Source of the DNA: Salminus brasiliensis
Lineage: Eukaryota > Chordata > Actinopteri > Characiformes > Bryconidae
NCBI RefSeq assembly: GCF_030463535.1
Contig: NC_132900.1
Location: 24,607,456 to 24,671,455, forward strand
Length of the DNA: 64,000 bases
Direction of reading: 5' to 3'
Below are positions 47,001 to 56,700 of the stretch, piece by piece. Position numbers and translations under genes: made by a program. Every line of letters begins with the position of its first letter. Position 1 is the stretch's first letter. The notes below the pieces were generated by a model. That model saw only the letters and a program-made list of their open reading frames with translations. It searched no databases and was not told the origin of the DNA.

Positions 47001-48745
47001 CAAATTAAGGGGGGGGGGGGGTGATGAAAATGTAACCATCTCACCAACACCAACGTGTTTAGTCATCTGCTTTCTTTATATAATATCTTATTTATTTATT
47101 GTTTTACAATTGTAATAATTTGTCTGAGCTAATAATCAGTTGCACTCATTGTATTTCATTATTTTATTTTAAATAATACTCCTTTACAAAGGTGTCAAAA
47201 GTATTCACATTCATCACGCTAAGTATAGACACTAGGGTTTAAAAAGACTTCTATATAAATTGAATTATTAACTTAATTAAAATAAGGAAAACAAAGGCCA
47301 AATGGTTGCAACAGGGGTATATAGTGCACTACCCCACCTCCCCATAAAACATTTTTCTAAAAGCCATAATGACTATAATAAAAATGTTAATGCTGAAAAA
47401 TGTTGGGCTGCACTAGGCTGCCTATTTCAGCTACATATATGCCCATTGAAAATGATGCATGTTAGTAATATCAAATATATTAAAGGAGCATCTATTTTCA
47501 TTAACATGTGTTTCATGGAGCGGAAAATATGATGAGTAGTTGCCTCATATGTCTTATATACAATAACCTTTATTGGAATGTAAATGTGGGGCTTAGTTGG
47601 GACATGTCACTCAAGTTCTCTTGAGTCTCTGCCACGGTCATCTTCATACTAGGCTACATACGTCTGCTATGTCACACTTTCTGGATGGCCCGATTGATCT
47701 GGATAGGGTTTTGTTGTTGTTGTTTTTTTGAATGATGACAAGCCGAAATTAAATAGGAGTAACAAGGCTATTTTGAATATGTAAGGTGTAGAAAGTACAG
47801 ATAATTGCACGAAAATGTATGAAGTACAAGTAAGATAAGATAAGATAATCCTTTATTAGTCCTACAGTGGGGAAATTCTTAAGTAAAAAGAATTACTCCA
47901 GTAAAGTATAGATAACCAACATTTCTTAAGTAAGGTAACAAAGTATTTGTACTTCGTTACATGACATCTCTGCTTGTTTAGGTGTTTCTTACAGCTTCAC
48001 ACAACATGTAGAGCATACTGAATCACTGTAACTCTTTACATTCAGCTCTACAGCAGACACTTATTACATAGCAGAGAAAACCTACTGACTGACATCTGAT
48101 TCTGAGACAATAATCATAAGAATTAAAAATCATATTTATTAATGTAAGTCTGAAATGTTCTTCACTGATTTCTTACCGTGAATGAAAAAGACAACTCTCG
48201 ACCAGACTGGCACACTCAATTACCTCTACCACTAGTAGAGGGAGGTAGTGTGCTTTTTTTCAAGCTGAATAAACTTCAGTAAAATCTAACCGGACTGAAT
48301 GTATGAATATTTCATACCAGTAAAATGATCTTCTTATGAAAGATTATTAATTATTCACACTAGTTTCACATTTAGCAGGATAAACCTGGACTCCATATCA
48401 TAAGTACATTGAAATGCATTAATGCCAGAACTGCAGTGGTTTGCTGGTTTAGAAGGATCAGAGTTATCTATCATCTCTATGAGTAGAAGAACAGAACCAG
48501 CAGATCAGACCAGTTCAGAAATCAGTTATTGTTCACTGTTCAGAATCTAGAATAAAAAGAGTCCAGAACACATCCATCAGAAACCCTTCAAGACTATAAG
48601 GAGAACCAGATAGTGAAGAAAGCTTATTAATTATGAGTACAGGTGTGTGGTCTTTAGTATCAATTATTGTATAAAGATAATGTATTAAAAGTAGAGATGC
48701 ACCTGAGAAGAGGAGCAGGAGGAGGAAGACAGGGATGGTTGCCAT
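37686..48745 (-). CDS. gene D: expanded CTLD gene with four a-b modules; one b exon frameshifted
   Basis: Minus-strand exons: signal peptide 48745-48703; a1 46313-45963; b1 45852-45517; mini1 45390-45343 (48 nt); a2 43593-43246; b2 43119-42784; mini2 42666-42604; a3 41221-40874; b3 40747-40412; mini3 40294-40232; a4 39338-38991; b4 38864-38527; c 38056-37686. All boundaries are GT-AG, phase 1. Exon b4 has 338 nt instead of 336 because of two extra bases, so reading it stops the protein early. Skipping b4 (symmetric phase) gives 2991 nt, 996 residues. The modules and their introns are very alike, indicating recent internal tandem duplication. A 5'UTR exon ends at 49019 (donor gtaagac) and resembles that of gene G. 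The protein would be secreted; no membrane segment follows c. It could be functional by exon skipping, a truncated product, or a new pseudogene. Confidence 0.75.
38104..38493. mobile_element. non-autonomous DNA transposon in gene D intron
   Basis: Long inverted ends: aggccctgtttacacttgg at 38104 and its inverted match ctaagtgtaaacagggcct ending 38493, then gggtgatc/gatcaccc further in. It lies between b4 and c. Confidence 0.8.
38527..38864 (-). CDS. gene D b4: CTLD b exon with +2 frameshift
   Basis: Splice sites are intact but two extra bases after the codons for GGRSA (plus strand ttctgtacaagc versus ttctgtaagc) give 338 nt. The frame runs to a stop at SHQTV. It may be skipped or may disable the gene. 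Confidence 0.8.
38991..39338 (-). CDS. gene D a4: CTLD a
   Basis: 348 nt, open. First cysteine is arginine as in A and C a'. The acceptor reads tttctttag rather than tttctccag, still AG. Has FWES where other copies read SWES or SWEN. Confidence 0.8.
40232..40294 (-). CDS. gene D mini3: 63-nt mini-exon
   Basis: Open, phase 1 both sides, donor aag|gtaac. Sequence NPLIPALTIETGRALWAAER-like: far from the gene A mini-exon at protein level and without its cysteines, yet still exactly 63 nt. Confidence 0.55.
40412..40747 (-). CDS. gene D b3: CTLD b
   Basis: 336 nt, open, [27 protein letters not shown]. Confidence 0.8.
40874..41221 (-). CDS. gene D a3: CTLD a
   Basis: 348 nt, open, leading cysteine kept (QQSCLRTF), [37 protein letters not shown]. 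Confidence 0.8.
42604..42666 (-). CDS. gene D mini2: 63-nt mini-exon
   Basis: As mini3 with one residue changed (NPLMPALTIETG). No stop, donor gtaac kept. Confidence 0.55.
42784..43119 (-). CDS. gene D b2: CTLD b
   Basis: 336 nt, open; [14 protein letters not shown] start, [18 protein letters not shown]. Confidence 0.8.
43246..43593 (-). CDS. gene D a2: CTLD a
   Basis: 348 nt, open; QQGCLRTF start, STKWSSGDEVTF (glycine context changed from SNGD), GSGPFCAAMK. Confidence 0.8.
43600..45340 (-). other. duplicated intron between gene D modules
   Basis: Sequence from gtgtgattctatttgaaac onward occurs three times, after a4 (39395), a3 (41282) and a2 (43656), with few changes, so whole a-b-mini modules plus introns were copied. 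This copy has a LINE insert at 44158-44692. Confidence 0.8.
44158..44692 (-). mobile_element. non-LTR retrotransposon fragment with target duplication
   Basis: The minus strand encodes a reverse-transcriptase tail (LLRSLHWLPVAARI, FSVLAPKWWNELP, FKRRLKTHLF). The 3' end has atttacggcatttagcagac and ttatccagagcgacttacaa. Flanked by acagta on both sides (about 44150 and 44684). The empty site is visible in the sister introns near 39834 and 41775. Confidence 0.85.
45343..45390 (-). CDS. gene D mini1: 48-nt mini-exon
   Basis: Shorter by five codons (VNVSLECILDYCKK) but still phase 1. Downstream of its donor, recognisable c-domain coding remains (LLHIKSDLDSL, then a stop after a large deletion), which shows that mini-exons come from c exons. 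Confidence 0.6.
45517..45852 (-). CDS. gene D b1: CTLD b
   Basis: 336 nt, open; [34 protein letters not shown]: the first-position b subtype, as in A, C and G. Confidence 0.8.
45963..46313 (-). CDS. gene D a1: CTLD a
   Basis: 351 nt, open; AGQSCLRTF, WIGLQSGQNSTKW, NLTGSCGLKPCC: the first-position a subtype. Confidence 0.8.
46314..48702 (-). other. gene D intron 1
   Basis: 2.4 kb, much longer than in gene A (324 bp). AT-rich, with a G run near 47009-47020 and a LINE-type tail at 47833-47885. The part near 48400-48560 reappears at 56570-56690. Confidence 0.6.
47833..47885 (-). mobile_element. LINE 3' tail
   Basis: (AAGAT)n followed by aatcctttattagtcctaca: a reversed 3' end of a fish non-LTR element. 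Confidence 0.5.
48703..48745 (-). CDS. gene D signal peptide exon
   Basis: 43 coding nt: MATIPVFLLLLLFS then G before gtgcat. Phase 1 as in A, C and G. Acceptor ccctcag lies about 30 bp upstream of the ATG. It is 2.4 kb from a1, so the join is inferred from phase and similarity to gene G. Confidence 0.7.
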
Positions 48746-49018
48746 AGTAACAACAAACACTTCCACCAGAGTTGGTGCCCTGAGGGTTTGAAATACAGCA
48801 TCAGAACTGTTCTGGACATCAGTCAGTCTGATTATCAAACACAATATAAGAAGAATTTACATTATAAAACATGTTTCTACAAAGAACAGCTCAAAGGTCC
48901 TGCTAAATCTGTCATAAAAACTGAGACTGAATTTACTCATAACTAATCAATACTGTAAAAAAACGATCAGTTGATTAGAGAAGTCTAGAAGGATGCAGGA
49001 ACACGAACACAGTCTTAC

Positions 49019-49140
49019 CTGATGAAGTGCTGGATGCTGAATGAGGAGAAAACAAAACCAGAAAATTAAACCTGCTGACATCACAGTGTCAGGAGAAACG
49101 TAGACTGGAGCTGATAAACAAATAAGACTGACCAGGGCCA
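49019..49140 (-). promoter_or_regulatory. gene D 5'UTR exon and promoter-proximal region
   Basis: The minus strand reads cctcattcagcatccagcac, then ttcatcag|gtaagac, matching gene G's cctcattcagccacgagaac and ttcatcgg|gtaagat. A TGATGTCA variant of the CRE-type site lies just upstream. Confidence 0.5.
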
Positions 49141-49287
49141 CGTTTCCTAAAGCATCCTATTGTGTTAACATCATCTAAACTGTTAGAGAGAGAGTGTGTA
49201 GCTCACTCTACTCTTTGACCTTTGTGCTAAGATGCTTTTGTGAAACCCAACCCCTATACAGATGAAAGACCTAGCTAAGTTGAACTC

Positions 49288-49378
<91 letters not shown>

Positions 49379-50340
49379 GGGGGTATAAATTAACAAATAA
49401 ATAAATAACATTTTAAAAGCAACCTGGTGTTGACTGAGCTACAACACTCTAATTCAACCCTCACGCCAGACCAGCTAGGACAATTTGTTTTGTTCCACAC
49501 TGACTTTTCTGCTTTTCATACTTTCTGTGGTTGGACAGAGCATTGTTGGACAGAACTCTCTGTTACATTCAGAGTTCGGCAAAATATCTTTGCAAAGCAC
49601 TGAATATCCCATTGATAGGCCGCAATGTATGATGAAGGATTGTGAGAATTAAACAACATTGATTCAACAGAAACATTCATGTGAACGTTCAAGTTAAAGT
49701 TCAAGTTTTTTTTAAGGAAAACCTTAACAAAGTAATCATGAGATCTCTAATCAGCAGTGATGCAGTACAATGTGATATTATATGACCTGTCAACAATAAG
49801 GTAAAAAGAGGGAAATGTGCTCATGAGGAAGCTACATGCAAATATGTGCCGAGAAAAATAGTCTCTTTCATAGAAAGATACAATTATACAAGATACAGTA
49901 TATTTAATGATATAATATATAATATATAATTATTCTTTGTGTTTTAATTATTTTTTAGTTTTGTAGGCCGTCATGAGGGTGTACTGATAAGTCTTCATTC
50001 CTGGGCTTCTGGATTATTAGGATAAACTGTAAGGGCCACTGTGTCAGTCACATTAAGTCTTTTTCTAGACAAAAAGCTAGGACGATTCTAAGGGCCTGTG
50101 ATTGACAAATAAGATCTCATAAAATTTGTGCAGGTACATATATTTTGCATATACATTCATACTTTATTTAGTACACATTGTACGAATACAGAAATGATCT
50201 TTATTTACGATATGGTCACATATGTATGATCCCATCTTGACACAAGGCAATTTAAAGAGAGAGAGAGAGAAAAAGCTTTTTAGGAAGAAAGGTGTGTGCA
50301 GTTTATGAGTGGTGGAAATTAACCTGTTAGCTGTTAGCAG
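49141..50340. other. AT-rich intergenic sequence
   Basis: Includes an (AT)n run at 49292-49345 followed by about 32 T and a short G run (to 49382). No gene seen. Confidence 0.5.
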
Positions 50341-50349
50341 ACCACAAAA

Positions 50350-50720
50350 TGTGTAAAGAAGTCTCCAACAATGCTAAAATGTAATCACGGGGGTAACTTT
50401 TCCCACAGCTGAAGTACAGCATGTACCATTCGAAAAACGATATTTGGCTTAAACCAGACACAGCATTTGAGAACAAGAACCTGTATCCGGTGTGGAAATG
50501 TCATGGTTTGGGGCTGCTTCTCCGAGTAGGGCCTAGAGAGCTAGAATCCTTGAAATTCTTTATTGTATCAGAGGGTGCTTGAGTAAAATGTCTGACCATC
50601 TGTCTACAAACTAAAGCTAAAATGTTACACAGCTGAAAGAATTCTGCATGGAGAAGCGGGAACAACTTTCTCCCAGTTGATGACTGGTTGATATTTATAT
50701 TATTATAGGAAAAGTATAAC
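50350..50720 (+). mobile_element. Tc1-like transposase remnant
   Basis: A stretch with ggtgtggaaatgtcatggtttggggctgc corresponds to the VMVWG-type core of Tc1 transposases; followed by degenerate coding with stops. Confidence 0.6.
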
Positions 50721-52300
50721 AGAAGTTATTTCAGCCAAGGGGGGGTCGGGGTCCCAGCCATTAGGACATAGGGTGTCACATGAAAATTGCATTTCTCTTA
50801 GTTACATTTTACAAATGATTTTTAAAAGACATTTTTTCAGTTTCACTGGTATTAAATGTCCATATGTATTATATTAAAAAAGACAAAGGTTATCATGCTG
50901 TGTCTTTTTCCAATGTCTGTATGCTTTTTTCCAGCATGGCAATTTGTTAAGACAAGACTAGACATTATCATTAAGAATACTTTTTCGTTTAATTGATATA
51001 CTTTTCAAATTATATTTTAACGGTATAATATTGTCTTTAGCACTTCTTTTTATAGAGGTTTAGAGTTTATCAGTCTTGCATCTAATTGCACTATATCCCA
51101 CTATAATACAGTTTCTGCTCTAATTTAGTTAGATTGGTGATGTATTTGTGATATATTTTATGCAAAAACAAGGCAAAGCTTTTTGCCCTTTATTCTAGCC
51201 ATAATTGTGTGGAAAATCTAATTTCCGTTCAAATCTTTGGACATCTCTGAGACATAATGCAACGTTTCTATGTGGGATGTTTTTGGAGACACATTTGCAA
51301 CTAATTTCCCTATCACCTCCAGCTTTGTTAACATCCTCATTTCTCAGGTGACACATACCGCTGACATGTAAATGTAGAATGTTAAACATGAAGTGTGCCT
51401 TCATCTTTAGAGGTCTGCAGTTACACAGTTTTTATAGGATGTAGACTTTGTTAACTTAACATTACATGAGAAATCATAGCATATTTTAATGTGATGACTT
51501 CAAAGCATGGTTTCCCAGGCAGAGATTAAGTGTAGTCCTGACCCATAATTAATAACATATGCTATTTTAAACATTATCTACATGGGTATGGTTTTGAGTT
51601 CTTCAGAGTATCTAGTAATTCATATTAGTATAATTTATGTCCAATCCCATTAACAATAACACTCATAGTAGTGTGACGTGATTTAGCTGTCTTTTTTCAT
51701 TTTTCATTTTTCAATCAATAGTTTTTACTAATCAAGAGTACATTAACAAGTAAAGCTCAACTAATTTTTTTTATATATTATTTGATTTCCCCTCACTTTT
51801 CTCAGCCTTGCTAAATACTAGGCTGGCTCAGTTGTCCTTGTGAAGCTCCTCTTTTCAAACTGCTGCTAACACATCAATGCTAACATGCTTGGATGAGAAT
51901 GCTACCTGCTAATTTGGTTGCATCAGCTAACATACATTCATGCTGGCTAGCATCACCCATGTTGAGTGATGGGGAGAGGGATGGCCATCCTATCCAGGGG
52001 CACATAAGGGATTTTAGGCCCCATTAAAAGATTTTACACTGGCCCCAACTACCCCTTAAGTAACCCCTAAAATCACCCCTTAAGATGTCATGTGCTAAAA
52101 TATAATATAATTTGTAATAACATAATGACGTACATTTTTATTACTATCATATTTACAAGTTACATTAACTACAGAGAAAACACATGCATTCTGACAGTAA
52201 TCAGAAAGAAAATTATAGACAAGCATGCTAAAGGTAAAGGTTATATATCTTCAAGCAGCTTGATGTTCCTGTGACTACTGTTGCACATATTATTCAGATA
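50720..52300. other. intergenic, nothing recognised
   Basis: AT-rich with only short chance open frames. The stretch near 51985-52080 (aggccccattaaaag) may be an end of an unrecognised element. Confidence 0.4.
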
Positions 52301-52309
52301 TATTAAGAT

Positions 52310-52735
52310 TCATGGGACTGTAGCCAACCTCCCTGGACGTGGCCGCAAGAGGAAAATTGATGACAAATCAAAGAGTCAGATAATATGAATGGTAACAAAA
52401 GAGCCCTGAAAAAACTTCTAAAGAGATTAAAGGTGAACTTCAAGCTCAAGGAATCGTTTGATTGCAGTGATTGCCTCAAAAGGTGGTGCAACAAAATATT
52501 AAGTTAAGGGTACCATCATTTCTGTCCAGGCCTGTTTCATGAGTTTATTTTAATAATAATAAAAATAATTCTGTTGAAGGATGGTTGAAAAGCAATGTCT
52601 GACCTTCATTCGTTAATTTTCATACCATTTTTATTTATTACTTTTGTCAGATTCAAGTTATTTCTGTGACCACTGTGGGTTTTTCTTACATTAACTGAGG
52701 GGTACCAACAATTTTGTCCATGTGTGTATACATAA
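52310..52735 (+). mobile_element. Tc1-like element remnant, internally deleted
   Basis: Starts with coding for HGTVANLPGRGRKRKID and KSQ, then KTSKEIKGELQAQG-like sequence with shifts, then skips to a 3' end with ggtaccaacaattttgtcca. Non-functional. Confidence 0.7.
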
Positions 52736-52789
52736 AGTTCCCAGGACTGGAAAAAGGCTGAGGTGCAGTCCGAGGGGCCAGCCTGGGCA

Positions 52790-53403
52790 CAGTTCTGGGT
52801 ATAGGCCATGGCGCATGGCCTGAAACAGATGAGACCATCGGTACAGACTCAGGGGCCAGAGTCAGGGGTGTACGGCCTAGGAGTCAGCACTGGAGCAGAC
52901 ACTGGCGGCCTGGGAGCCAGCACCAGAGCTGGAGAGGCAGGAGCTGCTGGCACTTGAGACAACCTGGGTGTGGCACTGGAGCTGGGACGGCGTGCGCTGC
53001 TGGCACTGGAGCAGATGCGGCAGGTGCCGCTGGCACAGGCACTGGAACAGATGCGGCGGGTGCCACTGGCACAGGCGCTGGAACGGATGCGGGCGTGGCC
53101 GCCGAGACAGGAACAGAGCGCCCCATCATGCCAGGCGCCCCGGTTAGCTTTACCTATATTGCTCTCAGACTCAAGGCTAATTTCACCAAGCCCCATCTCT
53201 CCCTCAAAGTCCTCCCAGTTCCATAGGGAAAAGCCTTCAAATGAGGGAGAGACCCGGGAACACCGCCTTCGCCGTCTCCTGCAGGTGGAGGAGGGCTCTT
53301 TCTCCTTCCATACATACCCAACGGGGGTCCCGGAAGGGAGGGTCCGTCTAAGGGCACATCTGGTCCAGGGATTATCCGCTACGTCCATTTGTAGGTCTGG
53401 CCT
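52790..53403 (-). mobile_element. internal part of LTR-like element
   Basis: Starts directly after the LTR-like end and holds an open frame (53388-52849) beginning MDVADNPW with an arginine cluster and then imprecise Ala/Pro/Val/Ser repeats. The repeats come from a GC-rich tandem tract. No protease, reverse transcriptase or integrase is present. Confidence 0.4.
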
Positions 53404-53885
53404 CTGTCACGGTTTGTCACTGGAGACAGAGGCGGATGTACTCGCTGGATACTTTTAAAGAAAATAAAACACACCAAACAGAAAACAAACAAGCACAAAG
53501 CTTACCAAATTAAACAATACAAGACTCACACAGAAACAGGACAAACTGGAAAAGCAAACAACACTCAAACTAACAAACAGGCCATGCCAACAAACCATAA
53601 ACTGCCGTGACCATGAACACAGGAACATGCACATTTGCATGCGTGCACAAGCACAAGACCAGACAAAGGAAGTCTGAAATGAGGTGTACTTATAAAAAGA
53701 CTAACAAGGGACTCACAAGAAACACCTGGGAGTAACAAGGGGGCGTGGCTACAAAAGAGACACTGGTGGAAACACTAATGGACAGGCATGGCTAGGGCAG
53801 ACAAGTTACAAACAGAGCCATGTGCTTGGGAGTACATGGCGACACAAAACAAAGGCAGACATGACAACGGGGGCAGGCATGACAG
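53404..53885 (-). mobile_element. LTR-like sequence
   Basis: The minus strand runs from tgtcatgcctgcccccg (53885) to ccgtgaca (about 53404), TG...CA ends, with a TATA-like tttttataagtac inside. Relatives at 36262-36569, 27690-27960 and 7141-7400. Confidence 0.5.
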
Positions 53886-53889
53886 ACAC

Positions 53890-55080
53890 TCACATTTTGA
53901 TAAAAATTAAAACAGCTGGTGCTGGGAAAAACAGCATAGACCCATATGACTGGTCACCATAGTCAAAGCTATAAATGCTAGATAAACCAGCACCAGATTA
54001 CAAGCACTGGCATCCTGGGGATGACCAGCTAAAACAGAACCAGACCTGACTAGCAAAAACCAACATAAACCAGCATAAAAGACATGATGGGATGTGCTTC
54101 TGTTTTGCAGCAGGGTATGGAAGAATAATTACAATGTTTAAAGGATAATAAGAATATTTTAGTAAATATTTTACTTTGAAAGATTTTTTAAAGCTAACGG
54201 GTTAATTTTTTCCACCACTCTCTGACTCCATCCACCTTTCCTCCTGAAGACACACAGTCGCTCTATTCTATCTCTCTCTCTCTCTCTCTCTCTGTCTTTG
54301 TTTTCGTTCTTTGTGTTTCTGGTAAACAGCTTTTTCTTTTAAATGCAACATGCTGCTTCTCTCCCAACTCACTGCATGCAATTACAATTCAATTCTGTTT
54401 TAGATGCTGACTGAACCATTTCATATAAACAGAAGGGGGGTAAATAGTTTAACACTAAAGTAATAATACATAGTGCTAATAAAGTTTTGGGGCCCCTGTC
54501 AGTCACAGGCCCTCAGAAAATTTCCAGTCCGCCCCTCATACAGCATGCCTGATCCTATCTACCCAGTGAGTGAGGCAAAATGGCAGAACTAATCCCACAA
54601 ACTGAACTGAACTGGGTTCTTTCTGGGACAGTTTGATCAGCCTTAAAGGTGAGGTCTGTCATCTCCCATCTCAATTAAAGGTGTTAAAGTCCAGGCTGAT
54701 TGAGGGAGAGGTGCAAATAATAAATCAAGGTGTGATCAATTGTGTATCAATTCTGTTAGACGCTGTGTACTTATGATTAAGATCCACACAGGGCAAATTT
54801 TACCAATTTGGTGCTCTGTGGCCATCGTGTGGTCAAATGTTTCCCAGACACTGCTAGAATAGACAGCCTAGCTACACTGCTTTGCATAGAGGAAAACAAC
54901 TCTGAAGATGGCCTGAACTTCTGCAACATATGACTCACAATTGTAGAGGCCATAGGTCTACTTTCAAAGATTGTCAGTCCAAATTGGGAAGAAAATGGGG
55001 GAAAACAAACAAACAAAAAAAACAACAACAAAAAAACAAAAAGTAATGATTTAGAGATAAAGACTGGAAGAGGTACTGTG
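53890..55080. other. intergenic, low-complexity and short repeats
   Basis: Contains a (TC)n microsatellite at 54270-54292 and accagc/cagcataaa-type repeats near 53990-54080. No gene recognised. Confidence 0.45.
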
Positions 55081-56700
55081 GAACCAGCATTTCAGATAAC
55101 ATGGTCTCACACAACTCCTGTTGACTTTGCAGCACAACAGACAAGAAAACTCTCAGTGCAAATAGTTATGTCATATGGATAAAGGTATTTGCATGTTTTC
55201 ACTATAAATTCATAACATTAGAAACAATAGAAATATTAATTCAATAACAGGTCAGACAGACTTTCACAAATCTATCCATTTGTATTCTTGTAGAGCCATA
55301 CAGTGCACATGTCTAGCACTTTCTAAAGATCTTGTTTTGTTGCAGGACTACAAATTGCATGAACACTAGCTTGATTGTAGTTATTATCTTATAGGTCAGT
55401 GATTGGTTCCGAATTGCTTCAGCACTGCAGAGATTCCTAATGGTAGCATTGTGAGAACACTGAAACCGGTATAGAATTATGAAATGCTGTAATACAGAAT
55501 ATTATACACAACACAACAAATAGAATATTTAACGATTTTCCTTTAGTGTAGACCAGGCCAAAAGTTAATCTTTCATTGTTGTATACAGGCAAAATAAAAG
55601 AAATACAGGAATGCTATTATACACTATCATTTATGCAGTTTCATAGACCAGAAATTACCATACCCGTGGACAATATTTCCTTTTCAATGGAAAGTTTTCA
55701 GTCAAAGTGCCCAGTAGGACTGCTTTCTTTTACCTTTAACTCTTGTCAGTCTTTACCTTGTTTATAGTATATAAAATATTTTCTCTGTGCAGTTTAAACT
55801 TTCCCATGAACCACCAGACTATACCACTATACTACACTGTTAAGTTTTAGTCAGATTAGTCAGTGCAGTGTTGTCTTCTTCACTGCACACAGTGACCAGG
55901 TCAGCTCTGCAAGCTGCTCAAGCTTCAGTCTGAGCCAGTTCGTCCAAATGAGATGGAAAGTTCTGAGACAGCTTTGTTGTGCAGGAGAAAAGATTGGAGA
56001 AATGTTCTCTAGTTAATGGAGCAGAACAGGTGTGGACGTGATGTGTATATATGAGTGTTTTTAAATCATTTCTTTTTAAAATCATTTTCTTTTTTTCGTT
56101 TGCTTTATTAATTATTAATGTGGGGATTTGGTTGGAGACTGTTTTGACTGTTTTTGTCTGTAAAATTAACAGATTTAGGGGTTACACTGTTACACTGTAG
56201 AAAAACGTCTATTAAATTTAATTGAATTCTATCTAAAATCTTAAATGAGTGATTACTAACACACTGCTAATGTAAAGTAATGTATGACAGATTAAATCAC
56301 ATTAATAAAGTCCAGTCTACTGAGAAAGTTCAAACTAGCAGTAAATGACAGGACATTAGTTCTAGCTGGTTGTGTTCAGCTCTACAGCTCCAGAGTGAGG
56401 AATGATGGTTAAATTCCTCTGAAAAAATGTGCGACTCTATTTGAATGCAGATGCATTCTCCATTCTCATCCACGGGTAGGTGCTATTGTACTTTTATAAG
56501 GCTTTAATACTTTAATAGTCCACTTTTTTTTTTTTACATTGAGCAGGTAAAATTTTCCATACTATAAGTACACAGAAATGCATTAATGCCAGAACTGCAG
56601 TGGTTTTCTGGTTTAGTAGGATTAGAGCTAATCATCTCTTTGAGTAGAACTAAAAAGAGTACAGAACACATTAATCAAAAAAAAAAAAAAAAAGATTACA
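55080..56700 (-). pseudogene. decayed copy E: collapsed gene D-like locus
   Basis: Collinear remains of the gene D neighbourhood in shortened form: 3' flank (55100-55510, like 35480-36150), one a exon (55757-55993), its upstream intron (56040-56300, like 46360-46560) and more distal intron (56570-56690, like 48410-48560). Exons b, c, mini and signal peptide are missing. It is cut at about 56700 by an L1 element. Confidence 0.7.
55757..55993 (-). pseudogene. copy E CTLD a exon, inactivated
   Basis: 237 nt versus 348-351. The middle from the STVWIGL codons to the AAMK region is lost, NYTDLVTV has a deletion, and the acceptor AG is AA (tctccaatcttt). Confidence 0.8.

Noticed and set aside
48533..48844. 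103-codon single-exon membrane protein
   Set aside because: The Leu-rich part is the gene D signal peptide, which is followed by a donor (ctcag|gtgcat) in phase 1; the remainder is intron.
52849..53388. 179-codon open frame as a host gene
   Set aside because: It begins next to an LTR-like end and runs into an imprecise GC-rich tandem tract that has relatives in other introns; a mobile-element origin fits better.
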